Below are positions 43,189 to 52,005 of a stretch of 64,000 nucleotides of DNA, piece after piece (the first letter of the stretch is position 1; each line of letters begins with the position of its first letter). The position numbers and the translations under genes were made by a program. The notes under the pieces were generated by a model, which saw only the letters and a program-made list of their open reading frames with translations, was not told the origin of the DNA and did no database searches. Source of the stretch: Methanobacteriota archaeon (lineage in GTDB: Archaea; Thermoplasmatota; Poseidoniia; Poseidoniales; Thalassarchaeaceae); assembly GCA_018654845.1 (NCBI GenBank), contig JABIKU010000035.1, positions 62,001 to 126,000 of the forward strand. The letters are read 5' to 3'.

Positions 43189-44112
43189 ATGGCAGACGAA
43201 TCAAAAAAGACCAAGTCGACTACATCCCACCTATACGATGGTAAAACAGTGAGATCATCGGCACCAAGTCGGAAAAAAGCAGCTGGCAGGATGAAAGGCA
43301 ATACTGAAATTCCTAAAGATGCGATACCAGAAGTCCACGTACCATCCGTAATTGAATCATTCTTCGGTGGGCCAATTGTCTCTAAAACAAAATTCCTTCC
43401 GCCCGACAATATGGTCACATCTCTTCAAATGGGTGCTGCTATAGTTCTAGTTGTTCTCAGTGCGATTACATTCATGGTCACGCCTGTTTCGGGAACCGCA
43501 TGGTTCTGGATAACAAATTATTTCGGATTGGCATTTGTCGGTGGGCTAATTCACCTAGTACTAATCGCGATTGGATTAATTGGTGGAATCTATGGAATTT
43601 ACCAAAGGGATCAGCGAGCAATAATAGTTTCTTATGTTATTATGATTATCGTAACTCTTAGATTCGCAGGAAGTAAAGTTGAGTTTGGTGTCGATTTACT
43701 TCCAGATAATGAAATCGCTCAAAAATTATTGTTAATTCTCTATGCCCTTTCACTAGTCATGTACATTGAACTTACAAGTGGAATTATTCGATTCTCAATG
43801 CTCGACACTTCGATACGAACTGGAGAAGTCTATGTGATGAATGTCACAAAGATCACATCACGCTACCACAAAGCACTCGCAATTACCCCTACTATTGCAG
43901 GATTCGTCGCACTGATTACTCTTCTAATCAATTTCATTGTACCATTCATGGTAGGTATTTTTGATTCTGAGGCCGCCGAAAGATTGAGGGAAAGTGTCGA
44001 ATTAACTTCCGTATATGGCGTTGCACTCGGTACCGCAGTTGTTTTCTTGATAATTGCTGCAGCATTCGGAGCAAATATCCCAAAGCGGGTCGCTCAAATG
44101 CGTGAAAAATGA
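43189..44112 (+). CDS. Multi-helix membrane protein at the end of the MoxR operon
   Basis: A 307-residue protein: a basic cytoplasmic head of about 75 residues, then about six or seven helices from residue 80 to 300. No family is recognised. It lies 11 nt after the DUF58 gene behind AGGAGGTGA and is presumably made with the MoxR system, possibly as its membrane platform or client. It converges on chorismate synthase with a 9-nt gap. Confidence 0.65.
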   Translation: MADESKKTKSTTSHLYDGKTVRSSAPSRKKAAGRMKGNTEIPKDAIPEVHVPSVIESFFGGPIVSKTKFLPPDNMVTSLQMGAAIVLVVLSAITFMVTPVSGTAWFWITNYFGLAFVGGLIHLVLIAIGLIGGIYGIYQRDQRAIIVSYVIMIIVTLRFAGSKVEFGVDLLPDNEIAQKLLLILYALSLVMYIELTSGIIRFSMLDTSIRTGEVYVMNVTKITSRYHKALAITPTIAGFVALITLLINFIVPFMVGIFDSEAAERLRESVELTSVYGVALGTAVVFLIIAAAFGANIPKRVAQMREK

Positions 44113-44121
44113 TCGAAAATT

Positions 44122-45216
44122 CTATTCAATAAATCCGCCCATTAGACCTAGGTCTGCGATTACCAACAATCCTATTGCCTCTACGACAGGTACTGCTCTC
44201 GGGCCAAGAACCGGATCATGCCTTCCACCTACCTTCAGTATGCGCTGTTCACCACTGGGTAGGTGAAGTGTGGTTTGTTCTTTAGAGAAACTGCTTGGTG
44301 GCTTGAAATGCACACGAACTCGGATAGGGGCTGAAGTTGAACGTCCCCCAAGTGAGCCATCCGCGTCGCCCGATGCCGCATTGACTAATGTTGGGCCATC
44401 GCTTCCTTGAATCCAAGGATCATTATTCTCCGAGCCTTTCATGCGAGAAGTCTCAACACCATGAGAGAATTCTACAGCGCGAGCACCAGGTATTGCCATC
44501 ATTCCACGAGCTAGTGCGGGTTCTATACCATCGAACCAAGGCTCACCAACTCCGATTGGCAGGCCTTCAATTAGCAACTCAACAGATGAACCAATAGAGT
44601 CTTGAGATATTCGAATACTTTCAATCATTTCGAGCATTTCATCAATTGATTCTCGATCTCTACAATTCAGACGTATCATTCCTTCATCGGTCAAATCTGA
44701 ATTTCTATCTAATTCTATCAGAGGCCTAGCTGAAACATCTCCAACACTCGAAAGGTGAGCAGTACATGTCCAGCCAACTGAATTGAGGAGAGATATTGCT
44801 TGGCTACCAGCGGCAACAATTCCGAAAGTCAATCGAGCAGATTGAGAACCTCCACCACGAAGGTCACTAACACCCTCCGAACGAATATGTTCGACCATAT
44901 CGGCATGACCTGGCCGAGGTTGGTTGGGTAAGAATGAGTAATCTTTTGAACGTACATCGGTGTTTTTTGTCAACAATAAGATTGGCCAGCCTGTAGCGAG
45001 CCCTTCATGAATTCCTGACATGATTTCACAATCATCGAGTTCGGTTCTTGTCGATAGACCTTTTTTTCCAGGTCTACGACGAGAAATAAAATCTGCTAAA
45101 ATCTCTGAATCAATTGGAGTACCTGCTGGCATTCCCTCAAGAAGAGCACCAACGCATTTTCCATGGCTTTCACCAAATAAGGTCACTCGAAAATGCTCAC
45201 CGATACCCATGCCCAT
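44122..45216 (-). CDS. aroC: Chorismate synthase
   Basis: Last step of the shikimate pathway: converts EPSP to chorismate using reduced FMN. The 364 residues start GEHFRVTLFGESHGKCVGAL (family signature with the first catalytic His) and contain SRRRPGKKGLSTRTELD, RPGHADM and the second signature GGGSQSARLTFG with the Arg/Ser FMN site. The C-terminal signature GGRHDPVLGPRAVPV is intact. The ATG overlaps the stop of the shikimate kinase gene (TGATG); it is last of a four-gene operon. The flavin operon in the window would supply FMN. Confidence 0.96.
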   Translation of the reverse strand: MGMGIGEHFRVTLFGESHGKCVGALLEGMPAGTPIDSEILADFISRRRPGKKGLSTRTELDDCEIMSGIHEGLATGWPILLLTKNTDVRSKDYSFLPNQPRPGHADMVEHIRSEGVSDLRGGGSQSARLTFGIVAAGSQAISLLNSVGWTCTAHLSSVGDVSARPLIELDRNSDLTDEGMIRLNCRDRESIDEMLEMIESIRISQDSIGSSVELLIEGLPIGVGEPWFDGIEPALARGMMAIPGARAVEFSHGVETSRMKGSENNDPWIQGSDGPTLVNAASGDADGSLGGRSTSAPIRVRVHFKPPSSFSKEQTTLHLPSGEQRILKVGGRHDPVLGPRAVPVVEAIGLLVIADLGLMGGFIE

Positions 45217-46064
45217 CAGATTACCTCTTCAATTTCTTCTGTAGAAAAAATAGTGGATAATACAGTATATCCAGTTTCCAATAGATGGCTTTCTAGAGTT
45301 GTTGCATCTTCTTCAAATGCTATTACAGCAATCGCTGGACCTGACCCACTAATTCCTGCTGAAATTGCACCTGAAGCTATTGCTGAATTACAAATTCTCA
45401 AGGCTTCATCATCGCCGATAGCAGCCGCAACCGCCATGCCATTCGTACTCATAGATGTGAAAATCGAGCCGCTTGCTAATGTACTCAAGGCTCGTTCAAA
45501 CAATAATGATTGTTCGGAAAATTTATCGAAAAATATTTCTTTTCTATCACCACGTAAAATGATTAGAACCGTATGGCCTTCTTCAACCTGGCCGGTTAGT
45601 AACACTGATTCAGAAGCGGATTGAGTAGGAACAGTCAGTTTCCAACCGGGTGAAATAGATGCCCAACAATCATCCATTGAGCCACTGATGGTGCATCCTG
45701 AATGACGTTGAGCCGCTACCGCGAGATCAACAATTTCAGAATCGCTGAGACCTGCCAATGTCGCTTCATTGAGAGCACGCAAGGCAGCACAGGCTAGGGC
45801 AGAACTAGATTTCAATCCCTGACCGATAGGAACCGAGCTGGACACCTTCCAACCGATTGATGGAGGTAGAGGTAGGCCAGAGTTTTTCCAAACAATCACA
45901 ACTGATTCCAATAATGAGTGCTTGTCTAATTCTACTGGAATTGGTGTTGATGTCAATTCAACAATAGTTTCTAGACCAATTCCAGTAGAGCACCCTTGAC
46001 CTAAGCCAACTGCATGTATAATCGAAATTCCACCGGTTGCACGGCCTGTGCCAAGGATTGTCAT
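45216..46064 (-). CDS. aroK: Shikimate kinase, archaeal GHMP type
   Basis: Phosphorylates shikimate with ATP. This is the archaeal GHMP-superfamily enzyme, unrelated to bacterial AroK. In the 282 residues the N-terminal AVGLGQGCSTGIGL, the ATP loop VPIGQGLKSSSALACAALRA (about 90) and the C-terminal GISGSGPAIAVIA are visible. Its start overlaps the dehydroquinate synthase stop (ATGA) and its stop overlaps the aroC start, so the operon is translationally coupled throughout. Confidence 0.93.
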   Translation of the reverse strand: MTILGTGRATGGISIIHAVGLGQGCSTGIGLETIVELTSTPIPVELDKHSLLESVVIVWKNSGLPLPPSIGWKVSSSVPIGQGLKSSSALACAALRALNEATLAGLSDSEIVDLAVAAQRHSGCTISGSMDDCWASISPGWKLTVPTQSASESVLLTGQVEEGHTVLIILRGDRKEIFFDKFSEQSLLFERALSTLASGSIFTSMSTNGMAVAAAIGDDEALRICNSAIASGAISAGISGSGPAIAVIAFEEDATTLESHLLETGYTVLSTIFSTEEIEEVI

Positions 46065-47020
46065 TTCTCGTTCATCTCCCCTGCTAGAGCAATTCCAACA
46101 TGACGCATTTGTGAATCAATGCGAATCAAAATTTCATCGCCAATCGAAATATCAGTTATCGACACCACACTTCCATCAGGTTGAACCAGGCGGACTGTTT
46201 CCGCTTGTTGTAAAATCACTTGGCCCCTCGTTGATTCAGTTTCAAATCTCAATATTAGGAAGGGTCTTCGCTCAATCTTCAACCGACCAATAAATGCGCT
46301 CCGTCGCTGTCCGGTTGAGGAAATAATAGCCACCTCATCTCCTGAATCCAACTCACTGAGATACTTAGTCGAATCATCAGCCATCAAACAATAGGCATGA
46401 ACAGCTCCTGCTCCTATTCGAAATGGCCGAGTAGGAACAAATTCAGTTGGAATCGTTTCTCCATGAATGAGAGCCATTGCAGTAGCAGAAGATCCTACGA
46501 CCATTCCTTCACTAATCGATAATCGTTCTATCAAATCAACACAAACGCGTTCACCAACTCCTCCAGAATCTATTGCAGTAATCTTTGCTGGAACTAAATC
46601 AATCGTGGATGTATTTTCCAATGGTACCTCTGATTTTTCTTCGACAAGATTGGTTGCCTCTGCCCATAACTCATCATTGTCTAGAGGCATTACCAATCCG
46701 TCTACACCGTGTTCGAGAGCAAAAGCAGCCCCACCTAAATCGACGACTTCAGATATTGCAGCCGCGATTCTTGTACCACTACCGGCTGCTGCTGCAACTA
46801 AATTTTCAAGTGGAATCATTGTCCAATCGGAACATCGGACTAGAATCCAAGCCACGGAGCCTATCAATGAGCGAGCTTCATCTTGACCATGGTAGTCATC
46901 TAGTTCAATTACGGCAACGTCAGGTGCTGAACCAGACCAAATCCTAGAGAAATTATAGCTTGAAAAATCATCGATGCTAATATCAGAATCACTACTAGCA
47001 GCATCGACCCAAAGTTCCAA
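46061..47020 (-). CDS. 3-dehydroquinate synthase II (archaeal)
   Basis: NAD-dependent enzyme that turns the ADH-synthase product into 3-dehydroquinate, replacing bacterial AroB in many archaea. The 319 residues are slightly shorter than many family members. GGVGERVCVDLIERLS and GMVVGSSATAMALIHGET lie in the middle, and FRIGAGAVHAYCLM and GRLKIERRPFLILRFE towards the end, as in the COG1465 family. The start codon is TTG at 47020 with GGGTGAT upstream; no ATG fits. It lies 4 nt after the ADH synthase gene. Confidence 0.92.
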   Translation of the reverse strand: MELWVDAASSDSDISIDDFSSYNFSRIWSGSAPDVAVIELDDYHGQDEARSLIGSVAWILVRCSDWTMIPLENLVAAAAGSGTRIAAAISEVVDLGGAAFALEHGVDGLVMPLDNDELWAEATNLVEEKSEVPLENTSTIDLVPAKITAIDSGGVGERVCVDLIERLSISEGMVVGSSATAMALIHGETIPTEFVPTRPFRIGAGAVHAYCLMADDSTKYLSELDSGDEVAIISSTGQRRSAFIGRLKIERRPFLILRFETESTRGQVILQQAETVRLVQPDGSVVSITDISIGDEILIRIDSQMRHVGIALAGEMNEK

Positions 47021-47024
47021 TTAA

Positions 47025-47822
47025 TCACCCGTCTAATAATTTTGCAGCATCAACGGCATTTGCACCGTCGTGTATTATTGCGCTCAAAGCACGAACATGA
47101 TTACCGGGCAAGTCAGCACCGAATACCTGACGCCCCATACAAACACCAGCACCACCGGCAGCCATTGCCTGCTCGACGATGCTAAGCAAATCAGTGAAAG
47201 AAGTGTTGCGGGGTCCACCAGAAATTAACACTGGAATTGGAACTGCTTGACAAACTTCAGCAAATGAATCAGCCCCATCAGTCCAAGGTACTTTGACGAC
47301 ATCACAACCCAATTCCCAAGCAACTCTTGCAGCGTGAGCAACCCCATTTGTTGAATCATTTTCATCAATTATTAGATTAGGCCCACGAGGATAAACCATC
47401 CCAAGTGTGGGAAGTCCGAGTGGAAGTGCTTCACCGGTTAACATGCCCATATCTTCAATCATTTCAGGTTCATATACATCGCCTAGATTAACCTGAGCAG
47501 AAACACCGCCCGCGCCACGCATCAAGCATTCATCAGCTGTGGCGACACGAACTTTCGATTGATCTCGTGAACCACCATGAGCGGTAGAAACAGAAACATG
47601 GCAGACGAAATTGCTCCAACCCGTCCGTTCGACATGATGACTCAATACTCCCTTCTGGAGAACGATTGCATCAGCACCGGCTTGAATACAAGAATCAACT
47701 ATAGAATCCATATTTTCCAAACCCGGTTCTGGATAGCCTGAAATTCCATGATCCATTGGAATCCAAACACCTTTTCCACCAGGAAGAATGCGCTCCAACC
47801 GCTCTACCAATGTCTCCGCCAT
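47025..47822 (-). CDS. 2-amino-3,7-dideoxy-D-threo-hept-6-ulosonate synthase (ADH synthase)
   Basis: First step of the archaeal route to dehydroquinate, a class I aldolase acting on aspartate semialdehyde and a C6 sugar phosphate derivative. The 265 residues show MDHGISGYPEPGLEN, the Schiff-base Lys region GCDVVKVPWT (about 180) and VLISGGPRNTSF, with GGAGVCMGRQVF at the phosphate site. The aldolase family also includes class I FBP aldolases, but operon context with dehydroquinate synthase II decides the role. ATG 47822 is used; a longer frame to 47903 lacks similarity. TATATTT near 47866 is a candidate promoter. Confidence 0.92.
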   Translation of the reverse strand: MAETLVERLERILPGGKGVWIPMDHGISGYPEPGLENMDSIVDSCIQAGADAIVLQKGVLSHHVERTGWSNFVCHVSVSTAHGGSRDQSKVRVATADECLMRGAGGVSAQVNLGDVYEPEMIEDMGMLTGEALPLGLPTLGMVYPRGPNLIIDENDSTNGVAHAARVAWELGCDVVKVPWTDGADSFAEVCQAVPIPVLISGGPRNTSFTDLLSIVEQAMAAGGAGVCMGRQVFGADLPGNHVRALSAIIHDGANAVDAAKLLDG

Positions 47823-47881
47823 AGTGCTGCGCCTACATTTCTTCATTTGAAAGGTATTACTTTGAAATATAGTCAAATTTT

Positions 47882-47899
47882 CACTTCCTTTAGGAAGTG
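47882..47899 (-). terminator. Hairpin CACTTCCT-TT-AGGAAGTG between xthA and the shikimate operon
   Basis: Perfect 8-bp inverted repeat, CACTTCCTTTAGGAAGTG, 56 nt after the exonuclease III stop and about 60 nt before the ADH synthase start, directly upstream of a TATA-like TATATTT (minus strand). It could terminate xthA or act as an operator for the aromatic amino-acid operon. Confidence 0.35.
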
Positions 47900-47954
47900 T
47901 CAATGATATGTTGACCGAATAATAGTGGAATATTGCTGAATGGAATCGATTTCT

Positions 47955-48734
47955 TCATAGATTGAAATCGACTATTAGCGGCGCATGATCTGAAATGGTC
48001 AGACCACCTTCTCGCATAACTTCTGCTGAATTGAAAGATGCTAGAGCAGCGTCGTTTGCAAGTACGTAATCGATGCGCCATCCGCGATTTAGCGCTCGTG
48101 CCTGACCACGATTCGACCACCATGTGTAGGGTCCTTTTTGGTCGCCAAATTGGATTCGATGAAGGTCGTGCCAGCCGCTTTCGAGGAAGCGGCTGAACCA
48201 TTCACGCTCATGTGCAAGAAATCCTGATGTCTTACGATTTCCAGAAGGATTCCAAATGTCATTTTCTGTATGAGCGATGTTGAGATCACCAACTAAAATT
48301 GCAGGTTCATCGGAATTGAGAAATTGTTGCGCCCAGAGCAATAAATCCTCTAACCACTGGTCTTTGTAGGCTTGACGAGCAGGACCAGATCCGCCGTTTG
48401 GAAGATAGATATTGATACAATCGAGTGGCCCACATTTTGTATGTAGAACCCTACCTTCGGAATCGTTGGGATCGAGTCTCGTTCCAATCCCTTTTCCTTG
48501 TTCTACTAGTCCGACTCGAGACCAAGTTGCAACACCAGAATAACCTTTTTTTTCAGCAGGATGCCAGATACATTCTTGCTCTGCTGGTAACGACCAATCT
48601 TTGGGCAATTGTTCAGGCAAAGCCCGGACTTCTTGCAATAACCAGATGTCAGCATCGATTCGCTCAATGAAGTCATCAAGCCCCTTACGGATCGCCGCCC
48701 TGATTCCATTAAGATTCCAAGTCACGATGCGCAT
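47955..48734 (-). CDS. xthA: Exodeoxyribonuclease III / AP endonuclease
   Basis: Cuts DNA at abasic sites and trims 3' ends. The 259 residues begin MRIVTWNLNGIRAA. Further motifs are LLQEVRA with the metal-binding Glu, INIYLPNGG, the catalytic pair LVGDLNIAHTENDI, RGWRIDYVLAN and the terminal SDHAPLIVDF with Asp-His. All catalytic residues are present. ATG 48734 is used; the frame extends to 48776 without similarity. It would act downstream of the Nth glycosylase at the left of the window. Confidence 0.96.
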   Translation of the reverse strand: MRIVTWNLNGIRAAIRKGLDDFIERIDADIWLLQEVRALPEQLPKDWSLPAEQECIWHPAEKKGYSGVATWSRVGLVEQGKGIGTRLDPNDSEGRVLHTKCGPLDCINIYLPNGGSGPARQAYKDQWLEDLLLWAQQFLNSDEPAILVGDLNIAHTENDIWNPSGNRKTSGFLAHEREWFSRFLESGWHDLHRIQFGDQKGPYTWWSNRGQARALNRGWRIDYVLANDAALASFNSAEVMREGGLTISDHAPLIVDFNL

Positions 48735-48786
48735 AGAATAACTAAATATTCCGTAACATCGAACGTCCTTGAACAATTGGGATGAA

Positions 48787-51231
48787 TTAGTTAGAAAATT
48801 CTTTGACTTTCTCTACCAAATCCATACGTTTGATTCGATAAGTGCCGATAGGTGTTAGCAATAAAGAAATCACCAAAACAATAGCAGTCAATCCCAATGA
48901 AATGCCTAAATCTGCCTGAATTTCGAAATAGAATGACCATTGAACCATCTTCGACATCAACCATTTCGTACCAATAATTGAGAAAATGGTGCCGAGTACT
49001 CCTCCAATCAGCCCGATAGCAAAATGTTCGCCTAACATCATTCGACTCAAGCGGCTGATTGGCGCACCGAGCACACGAAGTGTAGCCAACTCAGAATCGC
49101 GTTCGGACAAATTCATGATCAGCGTGTTGAACAAGACGACGAATGCAACGATAATTCCAAGAAATTGAATAGCGACGAAGAATCCTTGTTGCTTCTCCAT
49201 CAAATCTGTGAAAGTATTGAGAAGGTCTTGCTTTTGGACGATACCGACTGATACTTCACCCAATCCTTCGCTTGAAACTCCTTCGGGAATCTTTAGGAGA
49301 ACAGAAGTTGCTTCAAATCCAACAATTTCTGCAAGATCAGAGCGATGGAAATAGACGGTACGGGAAATCTCTCCCTCAGTAATCCCGACAATTTTGATTT
49401 CAACGTCTTGCGAACCGAAAGAAATTGTTTGTACATCACCAACACCCCAGCCAAGGAAGTGTGCTATTCCATTATCGATGAGAACTTGTTTTGTTGATTC
49501 ACCTGCAGTGGGATGATTCCCTTCGGCTAAATTTAAGATTTGCATTGCATCATTTCCTGAAGTTGCAAATTCATCCAATCCAATGGTCATTAATTGACGG
49601 GAATCTCCCTCTGGGTTTGCAGGATAAAGAAGATATAATTCGAAATCCGCACCGGTAGATTCGGCCCAATCGATTACTCCTTCTTCTGTACCGGGGAAAA
49701 TGAAAGCTTGTGAATCCCAGTTCTGATTATCTTCGATGCCTTTTACCATCATTTGCTCCATCGACTCCATCATGAAGAGCATCGAGCCGAGAATTAGCAT
49801 CGATAAGCCGACTGCGAAGAAAGTGAAAGCAAGGCGGATTGGCTTTCGAGTGCTTGAACGAATAGTCAACCCAACAGTTGTTGGAAGACGCGCGGTCAAT
49901 TTCTGAATCGCGCGCGAGGCTAATCGAACCTCATTATGGCCACGGAATACGACTAATGGATCGAGATTTGCTGCCTGCCAAGCTGGACGAATGCCGGAAA
50001 ACATCACGATGGTCATAGTAATCAAGATGATTTGAGCAATAGAAGAATAGGGTACGGAGCCATTGATTACTGGAATTCCAATTAAATCTTCATACATGGC
50101 TTGCATCCCAGGGGCTCCGAGTGTTAATCCAAGAATTACGCCAAATAATGAACCAATCAAACCGATTCCAATTGGCGCAATAATGTAACCCGGCATTATT
50201 GCTAAGCGAGGAATACCAAGAGTACGTAGAACTGCAATTTCTTTTGCCTGTGATTGAATGAGTCTTTGTAGACTAAGGAAGATAGTGATTCCAGCAACAA
50301 TTACCAGCATCCCAGTAATAACAGGATAGGATTTCATTGCCCCCTCAGCATCAGCACGAAGGAATTCCACTGAACTGACTCCCGACCTATCATAGACAAT
50401 CGCAGTGGAGTTAACACTCTCAATTGAAGAGCGAATGCTGATTATTAATTCGGCCAATTCTACTCCCTCAACTTCATCGGTCGAGAGCAGGTCATAATCT
50501 GGCGAACCAACCAGATCTATTAGTAGACGGTTTGCAGAACCGGATGAAAGATTTGCAAGCCTTTCTAGACCGGTGGATGAGAGATATCCGGTTGCAAATG
50601 TTCCGGCTTCTGCTGGTAGAATCGAGCCGGGAGTGGCAAAGTAGAGATGATTGGAGTGGAAGCCAATTCCAACGATAGTATAGTCCATTATTCCTTGACC
50701 TGCACCTATCGAAATCGTATCACCGATTGCTATTTCCATCTCATCTGCGATATGAGCATCGAGCACTATCTCATCATCGGCAACAGCGAGTCGACCTGAA
50801 CAGCAATCATCTTCGGGCATCCATACTCGATCGATATATCCCTCATCGATTCCATGCCAAATTGCAGGGATTAATTTGCTCTCTTCTTCATCTTCTTCAA
50901 TCAAGAGCATTCCATCGAGAATCAATCGCGCTTCGCATTCATTCAGTACCAATTCACTCTCTGGCCATTGAGTAGAAATATGCTCGCACCAAGAATCCGC
51001 TTGGTTCCCATTCCAAACCGCCCCAGGGTTTTCGACCCAAATGTCGGGGAGATTGATGCCATCCTCTGTGTCAGCATAAATTTCATCGTACATTGTTGAA
51101 GCAGTATGGGCATAATGACCGAAGGCGATTCCTGAGAACACACCGACCATGATAATCAATAATACTGCGACAAGACGTATTTTCGTTCGCCAAAGGCTTC
51201 TTGCGAGTCTTTTCGTCAATAGGACGTACAT
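48787..51231 (-). CDS. ABC transporter permease, FtsX/MacB family, two FtsX domains
   Basis: An 814-residue membrane protein with an N-terminal helix (about 20-42), a large outward MacB-type periplasmic-core-like domain (about 45-290), three helices with an FtsX domain (about 300-425), a further helix and second outward domain (about 470-680), and a last three-helix FtsX domain (about 690-805). This duplicated layout matches LolC/E-like or YknZ-like permeases that work mechanically rather than by a channel. GAGGTGA precedes the ATG, and the ATPase gene ends 9 nt upstream. Substrate unknown; lipoprotein, peptide or drug export is possible. Confidence 0.88.
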   Translation of the reverse strand: MYVLLTKRLARSLWRTKIRLVAVLLIIMVGVFSGIAFGHYAHTASTMYDEIYADTEDGINLPDIWVENPGAVWNGNQADSWCEHISTQWPESELVLNECEARLILDGMLLIEEDEEESKLIPAIWHGIDEGYIDRVWMPEDDCCSGRLAVADDEIVLDAHIADEMEIAIGDTISIGAGQGIMDYTIVGIGFHSNHLYFATPGSILPAEAGTFATGYLSSTGLERLANLSSGSANRLLIDLVGSPDYDLLSTDEVEGVELAELIISIRSSIESVNSTAIVYDRSGVSSVEFLRADAEGAMKSYPVITGMLVIVAGITIFLSLQRLIQSQAKEIAVLRTLGIPRLAIMPGYIIAPIGIGLIGSLFGVILGLTLGAPGMQAMYEDLIGIPVINGSVPYSSIAQIILITMTIVMFSGIRPAWQAANLDPLVVFRGHNEVRLASRAIQKLTARLPTTVGLTIRSSTRKPIRLAFTFFAVGLSMLILGSMLFMMESMEQMMVKGIEDNQNWDSQAFIFPGTEEGVIDWAESTGADFELYLLYPANPEGDSRQLMTIGLDEFATSGNDAMQILNLAEGNHPTAGESTKQVLIDNGIAHFLGWGVGDVQTISFGSQDVEIKIVGITEGEISRTVYFHRSDLAEIVGFEATSVLLKIPEGVSSEGLGEVSVGIVQKQDLLNTFTDLMEKQQGFFVAIQFLGIIVAFVVLFNTLIMNLSERDSELATLRVLGAPISRLSRMMLGEHFAIGLIGGVLGTIFSIIGTKWLMSKMVQWSFYFEIQADLGISLGLTAIVLVISLLLTPIGTYRIKRMDLVEKVKEFSN

Positions 51232-51240
51232 CGAATCACC

Positions 51241-51939
51241 TCACAAGTTTTCATCAGTGATAACACGACCACTATCGAGTCTTATGACTCGAGTTGCATA
51301 CTTGCTCAGTGACTCATCATGAGTAACCATTACCGTGGTAATATTCTCTGATTCACAAGCCTCACATAAGACTTCCATCACCATCGCCGATGTAGTTGAA
51401 TCTAGATTTCCAGTTAATTCGTCTCCAAGTAATAACTTCGGACTTTTTGCTAAACTTCGAGCAATCGCAACACGTTGTTGCTGCCCTCCACTTATCTCAG
51501 TAGGAAAGCGCTCAATTTCGTCATCGAGCCCGACTAATCGCAATAATTCACGGGCTCTCTTTTCATCACGACCTCCAGATAATTCCTGAATCAATAATAT
51601 GTTTTCGAGCACGGTCAAATCTTGTAGTAAATTGAAAAATTGGAATATATAACCGATATTTTCACGGCGAAATGTTGTCATTTCCTCAGTATTATTTTGT
51701 GGAACTTTCTCACCTTCAAAAGTGTAAGTTCCACTGGTTGGACTGTCCAAGGCTGCGATGCAATTCAGTAGTGTCGTCTTGCCTGAACCAGACGGGCCAA
51801 GAAGAATAATTCTCTCACCTTTGAGAATTTTGATATTAACTCCATCCAAGGCTTTAACGGTTCCAGAAACCATATCATAATGCCGTTTTAAGCCATTGAT
51901 TTCTAATAATTGGGCTGGCATGTGAACTTCTCGCAGCAT
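51241..51939 (-). CDS. ABC transporter ATPase, MacB/LolD type
   Basis: Energises the permease encoded next. The 232 residues have Walker A LLGPSGSGKTTLLN, Q-loop FQFFNLL, signature ISGGQQQRVAIARSLA, Walker B LLLGDELTGNLD and the switch His in VMVTHDESL. GNLDSTTS after Walker B is typical of the LolD/MacB group. ATG 51939 opens the frame directly after AGGAG (too close), so ATG 51921 (MPAQLLEING) may be the true start. A TATA-like sequence lies upstream. Confidence 0.94.
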   Translation of the reverse strand: MLREVHMPAQLLEINGLKRHYDMVSGTVKALDGVNIKILKGERIILLGPSGSGKTTLLNCIAALDSPTSGTYTFEGEKVPQNNTEEMTTFRRENIGYIFQFFNLLQDLTVLENILLIQELSGGRDEKRARELLRLVGLDDEIERFPTEISGGQQQRVAIARSLAKSPKLLLGDELTGNLDSTTSAMVMEVLCEACESENITTVMVTHDESLSKYATRVIRLDSGRVITDENL

Positions 51940-51980
51940 CTCCTAAGGATGGTTAGATTTCAAGTTCGTGGCTTGAAGAA

Positions 51981-51990
51981 TATAAAATAA
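51981..51990 (-). promoter_or_regulatory. TATA-box candidate for the ABC exporter operon
   Basis: On the minus strand the sequence reads TTATTTTATA, 42 nt before the first possible ATG of the ABC ATPase and 60 nt before the second. It is the only clear TATA-like stretch in this 66-nt gap. The gap separates the ABC operon from the upstream gene on the same strand. Confidence 0.4.
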
Positions 51991-52005
51991 TTATCCAATA
52001 CTGGG

